A stretch of DNA of 64,000 nucleotides from Flavobacteriales bacterium (GTDB taxonomy: Bacteria > Bacteroidota > Bacteroidia > Flavobacteriales_F > PHOS-HE28). Positions 15,879 to 23,508 of the stretch are shown here, in pieces (position 1 is the stretch's first letter; every line of letters begins with the position of its first letter). The position numbers and the translations under genes are program-made. Location: positions 186,001 to 250,000 of the forward strand of contig JACJZH010000003.1 in assembly GCA_020635695.1 (NCBI GenBank), read 5' to 3'. Below the pieces are notes generated by a model, which did not search any database, was not told the DNA's origin, and worked only from the letters and a program-made list of their open reading frames with translations.

Positions 15879-16990
15879 ACGGTTCCTTGGAGGCCGGAAA
15901 AGCCCTGCAGTACTGCCTGGACCACGGGCTCACGATGGCCTGCTGGCGCAGTCCGGGGGGCATCATCCATCTCGCCGTGCAGCATGTCCCCGCGACAAGT
16001 CCAAGTGACTTGAGCGCCTTGGCGGAGGAACGGAACGTGTTCATTGCGGCTCCCTTCTCTTCCTTGGACGGCAAGGTCTCGGTGCTCCGTCCGGACGTCG
16101 TGCTGAGCTTTGGTCCAGGTGAGACCTCCGACCCCGAGGTCCTGCGTTCCTCCCTTTTCCAGGGTACCGACTTCAGCGGGACCACCGCCGAGCCCGGCCA
16201 GGACCGCTCTTCCTACTGCCGACTGGTGGAACGGCTCAAGGAGGCCATCCGCTCCGGTGCTGCCGAAAAGGTGGTGCTATCCCGCACACTGGGACTCGCA
16301 CTGGACGGACTTTCTGCGGCCGATCTGTTCCTGGATGCCTGCACCCGGAATCCGGATGCGTTCGTCTGTGCCCTCCAGACACCGGAACACGGGCTTTGGC
16401 TTGGGGCTTCACCCGAGCGCCTTCTAAGGGCGGAGGATGGAAGGGTGGAAGTGGATGCCATTGCAGGCACCCTTCCCGGTCCGATCGCGCCTGAGGACCC
16501 CCTTTCCTGGGGCCCCAAGGAGCGACATGAGCAGGACCTGGTGACGCGGGCGGTGCTGGACGCGTTCCTGACCCAGGGTGTCGAGGGCATGACCATTCGC
16601 GGACCGGAGGTCCTTCCTGCCGGTCCTGTTCATCATCTGCACACCCGTTTCTCCGGACAGCTGGTGGACGATGCCCTTGCCGGGCTGGTGCAGGCCCTGC
16701 ATCCCACACCGGCAGTATGTGGCACGCCCCGTGGTGCAGCCATGGACCTGATCGGGCGGTTGGAGCCTTCACCAAGAGGTCTGTACGCGGGATACTGGGG
16801 GGCTTGGAGGTGGTATGGACGCACCGAGCTCATGGTCAACATCCGCTGCCTTCGCATTCAGAAAGAGCTTGCCGTGCTCCATGTGGGCGGAGGGATCACC
16901 GCTGAGAGCGACCCGGACAGCGAATGGGAGGAGACCGAGCAGAAGGCCCGCACCTGGCAGGTGCCGATCAGCTCCCTGACCATCCGGTAA
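15875..16990 (+). CDS. menF: Isochorismate synthase
   Basis: A 371-residue chorismate-utilising enzyme that converts chorismate to isochorismate, the entry to menaquinone synthesis. The conserved C-terminal catalytic domain has AEKVVLSRTL, GLWLGASPERLL, VDAIAGTLPG, a TPAVCGTPRGAA stretch, GLYAGYWGAW, and the magnesium-binding end LHVGGGITAESDPDSEWEE. The start is taken as GTG at 15875, overlapping the thioesterase stop (GTGA). The longer frame from 15797 reads through the previous gene and lacks family similarity. Confidence 0.9.
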   Translation: MNGSLEAGKALQYCLDHGLTMACWRSPGGIIHLAVQHVPATSPSDLSALAEERNVFIAAPFSSLDGKVSVLRPDVVLSFGPGETSDPEVLRSSLFQGTDFSGTTAEPGQDRSSYCRLVERLKEAIRSGAAEKVVLSRTLGLALDGLSAADLFLDACTRNPDAFVCALQTPEHGLWLGASPERLLRAEDGRVEVDAIAGTLPGPIAPEDPLSWGPKERHEQDLVTRAVLDAFLTQGVEGMTIRGPEVLPAGPVHHLHTRFSGQLVDDALAGLVQALHPTPAVCGTPRGAAMDLIGRLEPSPRGLYAGYWGAWRWYGRTELMVNIRCLRIQKELAVLHVGGGITAESDPDSEWEETEQKARTWQVPISSLTIR

Positions 16991-17001
16991 TTTCGCGGAC
17001 C

Positions 17002-18687
17002 ATGCCCGGTACGGACCATTACACGGCCCATGTCATCGCACGCTCGGCCGCAGCGCACGGGGTCAGGCATGTGGTCATCAGCCCCGGTTCCCGCAGTGCG
17101 CCGCTGGTACGGGCCTTTCATGACCAGCCTGGGATCGCCTGCCATGTGGTGATCGACGAACGAAGCGCCGGCTTCATCGCCCTTGGCATGGCCGACCGGA
17201 GCGGCACCCCGGTGGCGCTGATCTGCACCAGCGGCAGCGCGGTGTTGAACCATGCACCGGCCGTGGCCGAGGCCTTCTACCGCAGGATACCCCTGCTGGT
17301 GCTGAGCGCCGACAGGCCGGAGGAATGGGTGGACCAGGGTGAGGGCCAGACCATCCGGCAACGTGGTGCCCTTTCCGCGCATGTGCGCTATGAGGGGCAA
17401 CTTCCCCGCTCCGTTCAGGACGACCTCGCCCGGCACCACGCGGACCGCCTGGTCCAGGAGGCCTTGGAGGCCTGCACCGGCATGCCGAACGGGCCCGTCC
17501 ACCTCAACGTGCCCTTCACCGAACCGCTGTACGGTACTTCCCCCGGCGCGCTCCCTGAGCCTCACCAACGCATTCCGACCCTGGTGGAGAGGCTTCTTCC
17601 CGAGGAGGTCCTGACGAACATGTTGACGGAGGCGGCCGCCTGCGAACGCGTGCTCGTGCTGGCCGGCCAAGGTGCTCCCGAGCCTTCCCTTCTGGACGCC
17701 TTGGTGCGTCTGGCCCAGCTTCCCCAGGTGGTGGTCCTCTCCGAGGCGACCAGCAACCTCGACCATCCCGACCTTCACGGATGCATCGACCGTACGCTTC
17801 CCGGTGTGGACCCGGAGGTGGCTCGTCCGGACCTGTTGATCACGTTCGGAGGAGATGTCGTGAGCAAGCGGATCAAGGAACGGCTTCGGGAGTGGCGGCC
17901 AGATCGGCACTGGCATTTGGACCCCGCAGGAGAGCCCCGCGACACCTACCAGTGCCTGACCCGCACGGTGGCGGTCGCACCAACCTATTTCCTCACCTGG
18001 CTGGCCGGATCCCTGGACCCGGTCGCATCGGGCTACGGGGATGCCTGGCGTTCATGGGGAGCATCGACCACGTCCCGGCACGAACAGCTGCTGGCCGATG
18101 CCCCGTTCTGCGACCTGGTGGTCTTCCAGGCGCTCATGGACCGGCTGAAGCCGGGCATGGAGGTCCACCTGGCGAACAGCACCCCGGTCCGTTACGCGCA
18201 GCTGTTCGACCGGCCCCAAGAGGTCCGGTGGCATGCGAACCGGGGCACGAGCGGCATCGATGGTTGCACCAGCACGGCCCTGGGCTCGGCGTTCATCGCT
18301 GAACGCCCGACCTTATTGATCACCGGGGACGTTGCCTTCCTGTACGATTCCAACGCATTCTGGAACGGCCTCGCCACCCCGGGATCCAAGGTCGTGGTCA
18401 TCGACAATGGTGGCGGCAACATCTTCCGCTACATCCCCGGACCCGATCGCGACAAGGACCTGCTCCCCTACTTCGAGACGCCGCATGGGCGCGATCCGCT
18501 GGCCCTTGCCGGTCACTATGGTCTTGCCACCTACGAGGCGTTCGACAGGACCTCGCTCCAGCAAGGGCTGGAGCAGTTGTTCAGGGACCACGACAGACCC
18601 GCCGTTCTGGTGGTGCGCACGGACCCCGGTGTTTCTCCGCGGGTGCTCCGCGCGTATTTCGAAGGACTGGCCGGGGACCGCGGCTGA
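17002..18687 (+). CDS. menD: 2-succinyl-5-enolpyruvyl-6-hydroxy-3-cyclohexene-1-carboxylate synthase
   Basis: A 561-residue thiamine-diphosphate enzyme joining isochorismate with 2-oxoglutarate. Domain marks: VVISPGSRSAPL near the N-terminus, catalytic glutamate in DERSAGFIALG (about 54), CTSGSAVLNHAPAV, NRGTSGIDGCTSTALGSAF, and the cofactor-metal motif GDVAFLYDSNAFWN. The ATG at 17002 is 11 bases after the menF stop and restores the usual N-terminus. A TAATTTCG sequence (one mismatch to the -7 box) overlaps the menF stop and ends 6 bases before the ATG, so an internal promoter is possible. Confidence 0.93.
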   Translation: MPGTDHYTAHVIARSAAAHGVRHVVISPGSRSAPLVRAFHDQPGIACHVVIDERSAGFIALGMADRSGTPVALICTSGSAVLNHAPAVAEAFYRRIPLLVLSADRPEEWVDQGEGQTIRQRGALSAHVRYEGQLPRSVQDDLARHHADRLVQEALEACTGMPNGPVHLNVPFTEPLYGTSPGALPEPHQRIPTLVERLLPEEVLTNMLTEAAACERVLVLAGQGAPEPSLLDALVRLAQLPQVVVLSEATSNLDHPDLHGCIDRTLPGVDPEVARPDLLITFGGDVVSKRIKERLREWRPDRHWHLDPAGEPRDTYQCLTRTVAVAPTYFLTWLAGSLDPVASGYGDAWRSWGASTTSRHEQLLADAPFCDLVVFQALMDRLKPGMEVHLANSTPVRYAQLFDRPQEVRWHANRGTSGIDGCTSTALGSAFIAERPTLLITGDVAFLYDSNAFWNGLATPGSKVVVIDNGGGNIFRYIPGPDRDKDLLPYFETPHGRDPLALAGHYGLATYEAFDRTSLQQGLEQLFRDHDRPAVLVVRTDPGVSPRVLRAYFEGLAGDRG

Positions 18688-18714
18688 TCGGCCGCCAATG
18701 CCGAACTTCGTGGC

Positions 18715-19407
18715 ATGGTCAATCGGCCGTCGTTCGTCCTGCTCCTGGCCAGCCTGGTGCTTGTCACCGCGGCGAAAGCCCAGCGCACCGATGACAGCCC
18801 ACCCTGGCGGAAGGGCATGTTCTTCGCCTCCGTGGGCGGCAGCTGGAAGGCGAAGGAGTACCGGGTGAAGAACACCCTCCGTTGGAGCATCGACCCACAG
18901 GTGGCCTTCTTCGTGAACGACTGGCTGAGCGTGGGACTGGGCGGCACCTTCGGCTTCGACGAGTTCAACTACACGGAGACCAACGTGATCACCGGGATCA
19001 CGCGCAGCAACCTGCAGGAAGGCCGCTGGTGGGGCCTGGGACCCACGATCCGCGGGCATCTCGGCAGCAGCAAGTTCGGTCTGTTCGCCCAGCTGAGCGC
19101 CCACTTCGGGGAACTGGAGAAGAACACCGAGAACAACTTCACGGACCTGGACGATACCTACCTGAGGGAACAGGGATCGTTCCAGATGTACACCTTCTCC
19201 CCCGGTGCCGCCTACTACTTCAGTCCCAAGTTCGGGGCCGAGGTGATGGCCCATGCCTGGTGGACCCTCGCCGATGTGCGTTCCGGGAACGTGACCGACA
19301 ACGGCCAGGTGGAGCAGTTCAACAGCGCCCGCTACGACGCGACCGGGGGTGGCTGGTCGGTGAACCTGATCTACTTCTTCAGCCTGGCCCAGGGCGCCGA
19401 TCAATGA
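18715..19407 (+). CDS. Outer-membrane beta-barrel-like protein of unknown function
   Basis: A 230-residue exported protein with a cleavable signal (LLLASLVLVTAAKAQ). The rest alternates aromatic and polar residues as in small barrels (MFFASVGGSWKAKEYRV, VAFFVNDWLSVGLGGTFGF, FSPGAAYYFSPKFG) and ends with the aromatic strand VNLIYFF close to the C-terminus. It sits between menD and menA, where menB is often found, with an ATGA overlap into menA. Co-transcription with quinone genes does not by itself indicate a quinone role; no enzymatic motif is visible. Confidence 0.75.
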   Translation: MVNRPSFVLLLASLVLVTAAKAQRTDDSPPWRKGMFFASVGGSWKAKEYRVKNTLRWSIDPQVAFFVNDWLSVGLGGTFGFDEFNYTETNVITGITRSNLQEGRWWGLGPTIRGHLGSSKFGLFAQLSAHFGELEKNTENNFTDLDDTYLREQGSFQMYTFSPGAAYYFSPKFGAEVMAHAWWTLADVRSGNVTDNGQVEQFNSARYDATGGGWSVNLIYFFSLAQGADQ

Positions 19408-20330
19408 GCACGGGCGCCACCGGCACGCTGCGCCCCGGTCTCCGGGATTGGTTGCACGCCTTCCGGTTGCGCACGCTCCCCCTGGCCGCGGGAAGCATCG
19501 TGGCAGGAAGCGGTCTGGCCGCCTTCGATGGGGCATTCCGGCCCTGGATCTTCGGCCTCGCGCTGCTCACGGCCATCCTCCTTCAGATCTTGAGCAACCT
19601 GGCCAACGACCTGGGCGACCATGTGAACGGCGCGGACAACGCGGGCCGGGTAGGACCGCAGCGCTCGGTGCAAAGCGGCCGGATCAGCGCTGCCGCCATG
19701 AAACGGGCCATGCTGGTCTGCGGTCTGCTGGCCTTCGCGAGCGGTGTCGCCCTGCTGCTCGTGGGTACCGGCCTGGGTCCTGTCACCGGGCTCTTCCTGC
19801 TGCTGGGTCTGGCGGCGATCGCAGCCGCCGTGAAGTACACCTACGGTGCCTCCCCCTATGGCTACGCCGGACTGGGGGACCTGAGCGTCCTGATCTTCTT
19901 TGGCCTGGCAGGCGTGGCCGGCACCTACTTCCTGCACGCCGGTGGCTTTCGGCCCGCGTTGCTGCTGCCTGCGGGAGCCTTCGGACTTTGGAGCACGGCC
20001 GTATTGAACACGAACAACATGCGCGATGTCCGCGGGGATGCGGCCAGCGGAAAACGGACCCTGGCCGTGCGATTGGGGAGTGAGCGCGCGAAATCATACC
20101 ACGGCCTGCTGGTGCTGGGCGGGCTGGGTTGCCTGGTGCTGTTCACGGCAGTGGAGTTCCGCGGCATGCCGCAATGGGGATTTCTGGTGACCACGCCCCT
20201 GCTGGCCACCCACCTGCGACAGGTGCTGAACAACCGGGAACCGGCCGCTCTGGACCCTGAGCTCAAACGGCTCTCCCTCGGCACCTTCTTCACCGCCATC
20301 GCCTTCGCGGCGGGCCTGATCCTGGCTTGA
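19404..20330 (+). CDS. menA: 1,4-dihydroxy-2-naphthoate polyprenyltransferase
   Basis: A 308-residue integral membrane prenyltransferase of the UbiA family that attaches the isoprenoid tail to dihydroxynaphthoate. The first aspartate-rich motif is NLANDLGDHVNGADN (about 70) and the second region is NNMRDVRGDAASGKRTLAVRLG. About eight hydrophobic segments separate them. The ATG at 19404 overlaps the previous stop; the long frame further upstream is antisense-like noise across the barrel gene. The menC start follows the stop without a gap. Confidence 0.92.
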   Translation: MSTGATGTLRPGLRDWLHAFRLRTLPLAAGSIVAGSGLAAFDGAFRPWIFGLALLTAILLQILSNLANDLGDHVNGADNAGRVGPQRSVQSGRISAAAMKRAMLVCGLLAFASGVALLLVGTGLGPVTGLFLLLGLAAIAAAVKYTYGASPYGYAGLGDLSVLIFFGLAGVAGTYFLHAGGFRPALLLPAGAFGLWSTAVLNTNNMRDVRGDAASGKRTLAVRLGSERAKSYHGLLVLGGLGCLVLFTAVEFRGMPQWGFLVTTPLLATHLRQVLNNREPAALDPELKRLSLGTFFTAIAFAAGLILA

Positions 20331-21395
20331 ATGCGGCAGGCGCGCTGGATCGAGCACGAGCTTGTGCCCCACTTTCCGCTCGGGACCAGCAAGGGCACCC
20401 TGCACACCCGCACGGTCTGGTACCTGCTGGTGGAGGACCCGGAGCGGCCGGGCATCACCGGCATGGGTGAGGCCGCGCCCTTTCCCGGCCACAGCCTGGA
20501 GTTCCCGGCGGAAGTGCGCACCAAACTGCTGGAACTCTGCGCCGACACCGCGCATTGGGAGGACCGGATGGTCTCGGACCTGGTGCAGGTACCCAGCGTG
20601 CGCTTCGCCGTGGAGCAGGCCCTGCGCGACCTGGAAGTGGGCGGAACCAAGGTGCTGTTCCCATCGGAGTTCACCCTCGGACGCCAGGCGATCCCCATCA
20701 ACGGCCTGGTCTGGATGGGCGACCAGAACACCATGCGCCAACGGCTGCGTGAACAGGTGGAAGCGGGCTTTGCCACCGTGAAGGTCAAGATCGGCGCCAT
20801 CGGGATCGACCGGGAGCTGGAGATGATCGAGGCCCTGCGTAGCGAACACGGGCCATCGGAGCTCACCGTACGCGTGGATGCCAACGGGGCGTTCGACCCC
20901 GGGGAGGTGGACCGGGTGCTGGACCGACTGGCCGCCCTCGAAGTGCACAGCATCGAACAACCGCTGGCGGCCGGCAGGCACGAACTGATGGCCGAGCTCT
21001 GCGCGAGGTCGCCGGTCCCGATCGCCTTGGACGAGGACCTGATCGGCATGTACGACCTGCAACTGAAGAAGGACCTGCTGGATACGATCCGCCCGCAGCA
21101 CATCGTGATCAAGCCGAGCCTGGTGGGTGGTTGGACGGCCGCGCAAGAGTGGATCGACCTGGCCGAAATGCGTGGTATCGGTTGGTGGATCACCTCTGCC
21201 TTGGAGAGCAACATCGGACTGAACGCGATCGCCCAATGGACCGCGACGCTGGGTGTGACGGCGGCCCAGGGGCTCGGTACGGGGCGCGTGTTCACGAACA
21301 ACATCCCATCGCCCCTGCATGTGGATGCGGGAGCGCTCCACCTGCTGCCGGAACGCGCCTGGGACCTCGCCCCCCTGCTCACGAAGAAGGCATGA
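20331..21395 (+). CDS. menC: o-Succinylbenzoate synthase
   Basis: A 354-residue enolase-superfamily enzyme that dehydrates the MenD/MenH product to o-succinylbenzoate. All expected catalytic and metal residues are visible in order: the KxK pair in ATVKVKIG (about 148), Asp in RVDANGAF, Glu in SIEQPL, the acidic metal site in ALDEDLIG and the second catalytic Lys in VIKPSLVGG. It starts immediately after the menA stop and its end overlaps the menE start, so the four downstream men genes are probably one transcript. Confidence 0.92.
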   Translation: MRQARWIEHELVPHFPLGTSKGTLHTRTVWYLLVEDPERPGITGMGEAAPFPGHSLEFPAEVRTKLLELCADTAHWEDRMVSDLVQVPSVRFAVEQALRDLEVGGTKVLFPSEFTLGRQAIPINGLVWMGDQNTMRQRLREQVEAGFATVKVKIGAIGIDRELEMIEALRSEHGPSELTVRVDANGAFDPGEVDRVLDRLAALEVHSIEQPLAAGRHELMAELCARSPVPIALDEDLIGMYDLQLKKDLLDTIRPQHIVIKPSLVGGWTAAQEWIDLAEMRGIGWWITSALESNIGLNAIAQWTATLGVTAAQGLGTGRVFTNNIPSPLHVDAGALHLLPERAWDLAPLLTKKA

Positions 21396-22492
21396 GCACG
21401 CCGTTCGTCCGGCTCACCGTTTCGGGCATCACCATGGAAGGTGATGCGATCCGGGACTGGGCGGATGCGTTGGTACGCGACCACGACACCGAGTGGACGC
21501 GTTCCCTCCGGGATACGGTCCAAGAACTGGTTACCGGTGACGGCGCGATGACGGCGCGAACGAGCGGCACGACCGGTCGGCCAAAGGAGCTGCGCTTCCC
21601 GGCGAAGGACCTGATGGCCAGCGCACACCTTACCGGCGAAGCGTTCCACCTAAGGCCCGGTGACACGGCGCTGCTTGCCCTGCCGTGCAACTTCATTGCG
21701 GGGAAGATGATGCTGGTAAGGGCCTTCGTGCTGGGCCTGGACCTTCGCGTGGTGCCACCCCAGGGAGACCTCGCGCCCCTGCTCGGAGCAGGGCTGACCC
21801 ACGACTTCGCGCCGCTGGTGGGGAGCCAACTGGCCCGTCTGTTGGAGCACGGAGGCCCATTTGTTGACCGGCACTTCGGGAGCATCCTGCTTGGCGGTGG
21901 TCCTGTACACGGGCGACTGCGCCATGCGATCCGGGGTCTGTCGGTTCCCGTGCATCAGGGATACGGCAGCACGGAGACGCTCACCCATGTGGCCCTGAGG
22001 CGCTTGAACGGACCGGAGGAACACGATGACTATCGCGCCTGTCCCGGTGTTGGGTTCCGGGTGGACGACGAAGGCCGGCTGATCGTCCGGACGCCGCACC
22101 TCTCCACGGTCGAGCACCGGACCAGCGACCTCGTGGAGCTACTGGACGAGACCCGGTTCCTGTGGCTGGGCCGGGCTGATGAGGTGATCCTGAGCCGTGG
22201 CCGAAAGCTCTTCCCGGAAGACCTGGAGGCGCGTTCCCACAGCGTCCTGGAACGGCCTCACGCATTCTTCGGGGAACCCGATGAACGTGATGGGCAGCGT
22301 GTGGTGCTGTTCCTGGAGCCGGGACCCGGTGAGCACGATGATGATGCCGTCCTGGAAAGGTTGAAGCGGGTGCTGAGGCCACACGAACTCCCGGTCCGCA
22401 TCCTTCGGGGTCCCCTTCCGCGGACCGGGACCGGGAAGGTCCAGCGCGCCAGGCTCCGGGATCAGGCCTCGGGCGGGTTGGCGGACACGTAG
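21392..22492 (+). CDS. menE: o-Succinylbenzoate-CoA ligase, compact form
   Basis: A 366-residue adenylate-forming enzyme that activates o-succinylbenzoate as its CoA thioester. ATP-binding motif TARTSGTTGRPKELRFP (about 54), then QGYGSTETLTH, WLGRADEVILSRGRKLFPEDLE and the terminal catalytic lysine region PRTGTGKVQR. It is shorter than typical AMP-binding ligases, as is usual for Bacteroidota MenE. The ATG overlaps the menC stop. The last 31 bases overlap the converging rluD gene, leaving no room for a separate terminator. Confidence 0.9.
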   Translation: MSTPFVRLTVSGITMEGDAIRDWADALVRDHDTEWTRSLRDTVQELVTGDGAMTARTSGTTGRPKELRFPAKDLMASAHLTGEAFHLRPGDTALLALPCNFIAGKMMLVRAFVLGLDLRVVPPQGDLAPLLGAGLTHDFAPLVGSQLARLLEHGGPFVDRHFGSILLGGGPVHGRLRHAIRGLSVPVHQGYGSTETLTHVALRRLNGPEEHDDYRACPGVGFRVDDEGRLIVRTPHLSTVEHRTSDLVELLDETRFLWLGRADEVILSRGRKLFPEDLEARSHSVLERPHAFFGEPDERDGQRVVLFLEPGPGEHDDDAVLERLKRVLRPHELPVRILRGPLPRTGTGKVQRARLRDQASGGLADT

Positions 22493-23508
22493 TTCCGCCA
22501 ACGCTCCAGCACCTTGTTCATGTCGTCCGGCAGCGGGCTTTCGAACTGCAGGCGTTCCCGGGTGCGTGGATGATCGAAGCCCAGGGTCCGTGCATGCAGG
22601 GCCTGGCGCGGACAGGCAGCGAAGCAGTTCTCCACGAACTGGCGGTACTTGGTGAAGGTCGTTCCCTTCAGCACCCGGTCACCTCCGTAGGCCGCATCGT
22701 TGAACAGCGGATGCCCGATCCAGCGCATGTGCGCGCGGATCTGGTGGGTCCGCCCGGTCTCCAACCGGCATTCGACCAGGGTCACGTAGGTGAACCGCTC
22801 GAGCACCCGCCAGTGGGTGACCGCCGGCTTTCCTTGCTCCCCATCCGGGAATACCTGCTGGACCGTGCGGTCCTTCGGGGATCGGCCGATGTGCCCCTCG
22901 ATGGTGCCTTCCTCCTCGGCAAAGTCGCCCCAGACCAGGGCGTTGTAGGTGCGGGAACTGGTGCGCTCGAAGAACTGGCGCGCGAGGTGGGCCAGGACCT
23001 CCTCGGTCTTCCCCACCACCATCACCCCGCTGGTGTCCTTGTCCAGTCGGTGCACCAGGCCGGGACGCGGCATCGGCTGCCCCGGCGAGGAAGGCAGGTC
23101 CCCGAAGTGATGCAGGAGCGCGTTCACCAAGGTGCCCGTCCAGTTGCCATGACCGGGATGCACCACCAGACCTGCGGGCTTGTCGATCACGATGAGGTCG
23201 GCATCCTCATGCAGGATGGTGAGGGGGATATCCTCCGGCAACAGTTCCACTTCCCGCTGGGGGTAGGGAAGCACCACGCTGATCACATCGCCGGGCTTCA
23301 CCTTGTAGCTGGGCTTCTCCGCCTTTCCGTTCACCCGCACATGACCCTCCTTCGCGGCGGCCTGCACGCGGGAGCGCGATGTGTTCGCGAGCCGGTCGAA
23401 CAGGAACTTGTCCAACCGCACCAGGGACTGGTTCGGGTCGCAGACCACGCGGTGGTGCTCGTAGAGCTCCCCGTCGCCACCTTCCAGGTCCAGGTCCTCC
23501 TGGTTCAC
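22462..23508 (-). CDS. rluD: Large-subunit rRNA pseudouridine synthase, RluD type
   Basis: A 348-residue RluA-family enzyme. An N-terminal S4 RNA-binding domain (RLDKFLFDRLANTSRSRVQA, then VNGKAEKPSYKVKPGD) precedes the catalytic domain, with the family signature GLVHRLDKDTSGVMVVGKT containing the catalytic aspartate, and LETGRTHQIRAHM near the C-terminus. RluD-type enzymes modify helix 69 of 23S rRNA. The start is GTG 23508, which overlaps the stop of the upstream T9SS gene (GTGA). The longer frame to 23931 lies within that gene and is not protein-like. Confidence 0.9.
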   Translation of the reverse strand: MNQEDLDLEGGDGELYEHHRVVCDPNQSLVRLDKFLFDRLANTSRSRVQAAAKEGHVRVNGKAEKPSYKVKPGDVISVVLPYPQREVELLPEDIPLTILHEDADLIVIDKPAGLVVHPGHGNWTGTLVNALLHHFGDLPSSPGQPMPRPGLVHRLDKDTSGVMVVGKTEEVLAHLARQFFERTSSRTYNALVWGDFAEEEGTIEGHIGRSPKDRTVQQVFPDGEQGKPAVTHWRVLERFTYVTLVECRLETGRTHQIRAHMRWIGHPLFNDAAYGGDRVLKGTTFTKYRQFVENCFAACPRQALHARTLGFDHPRTRERLQFESPLPDDMNKVLERWRNYVSANPPEA

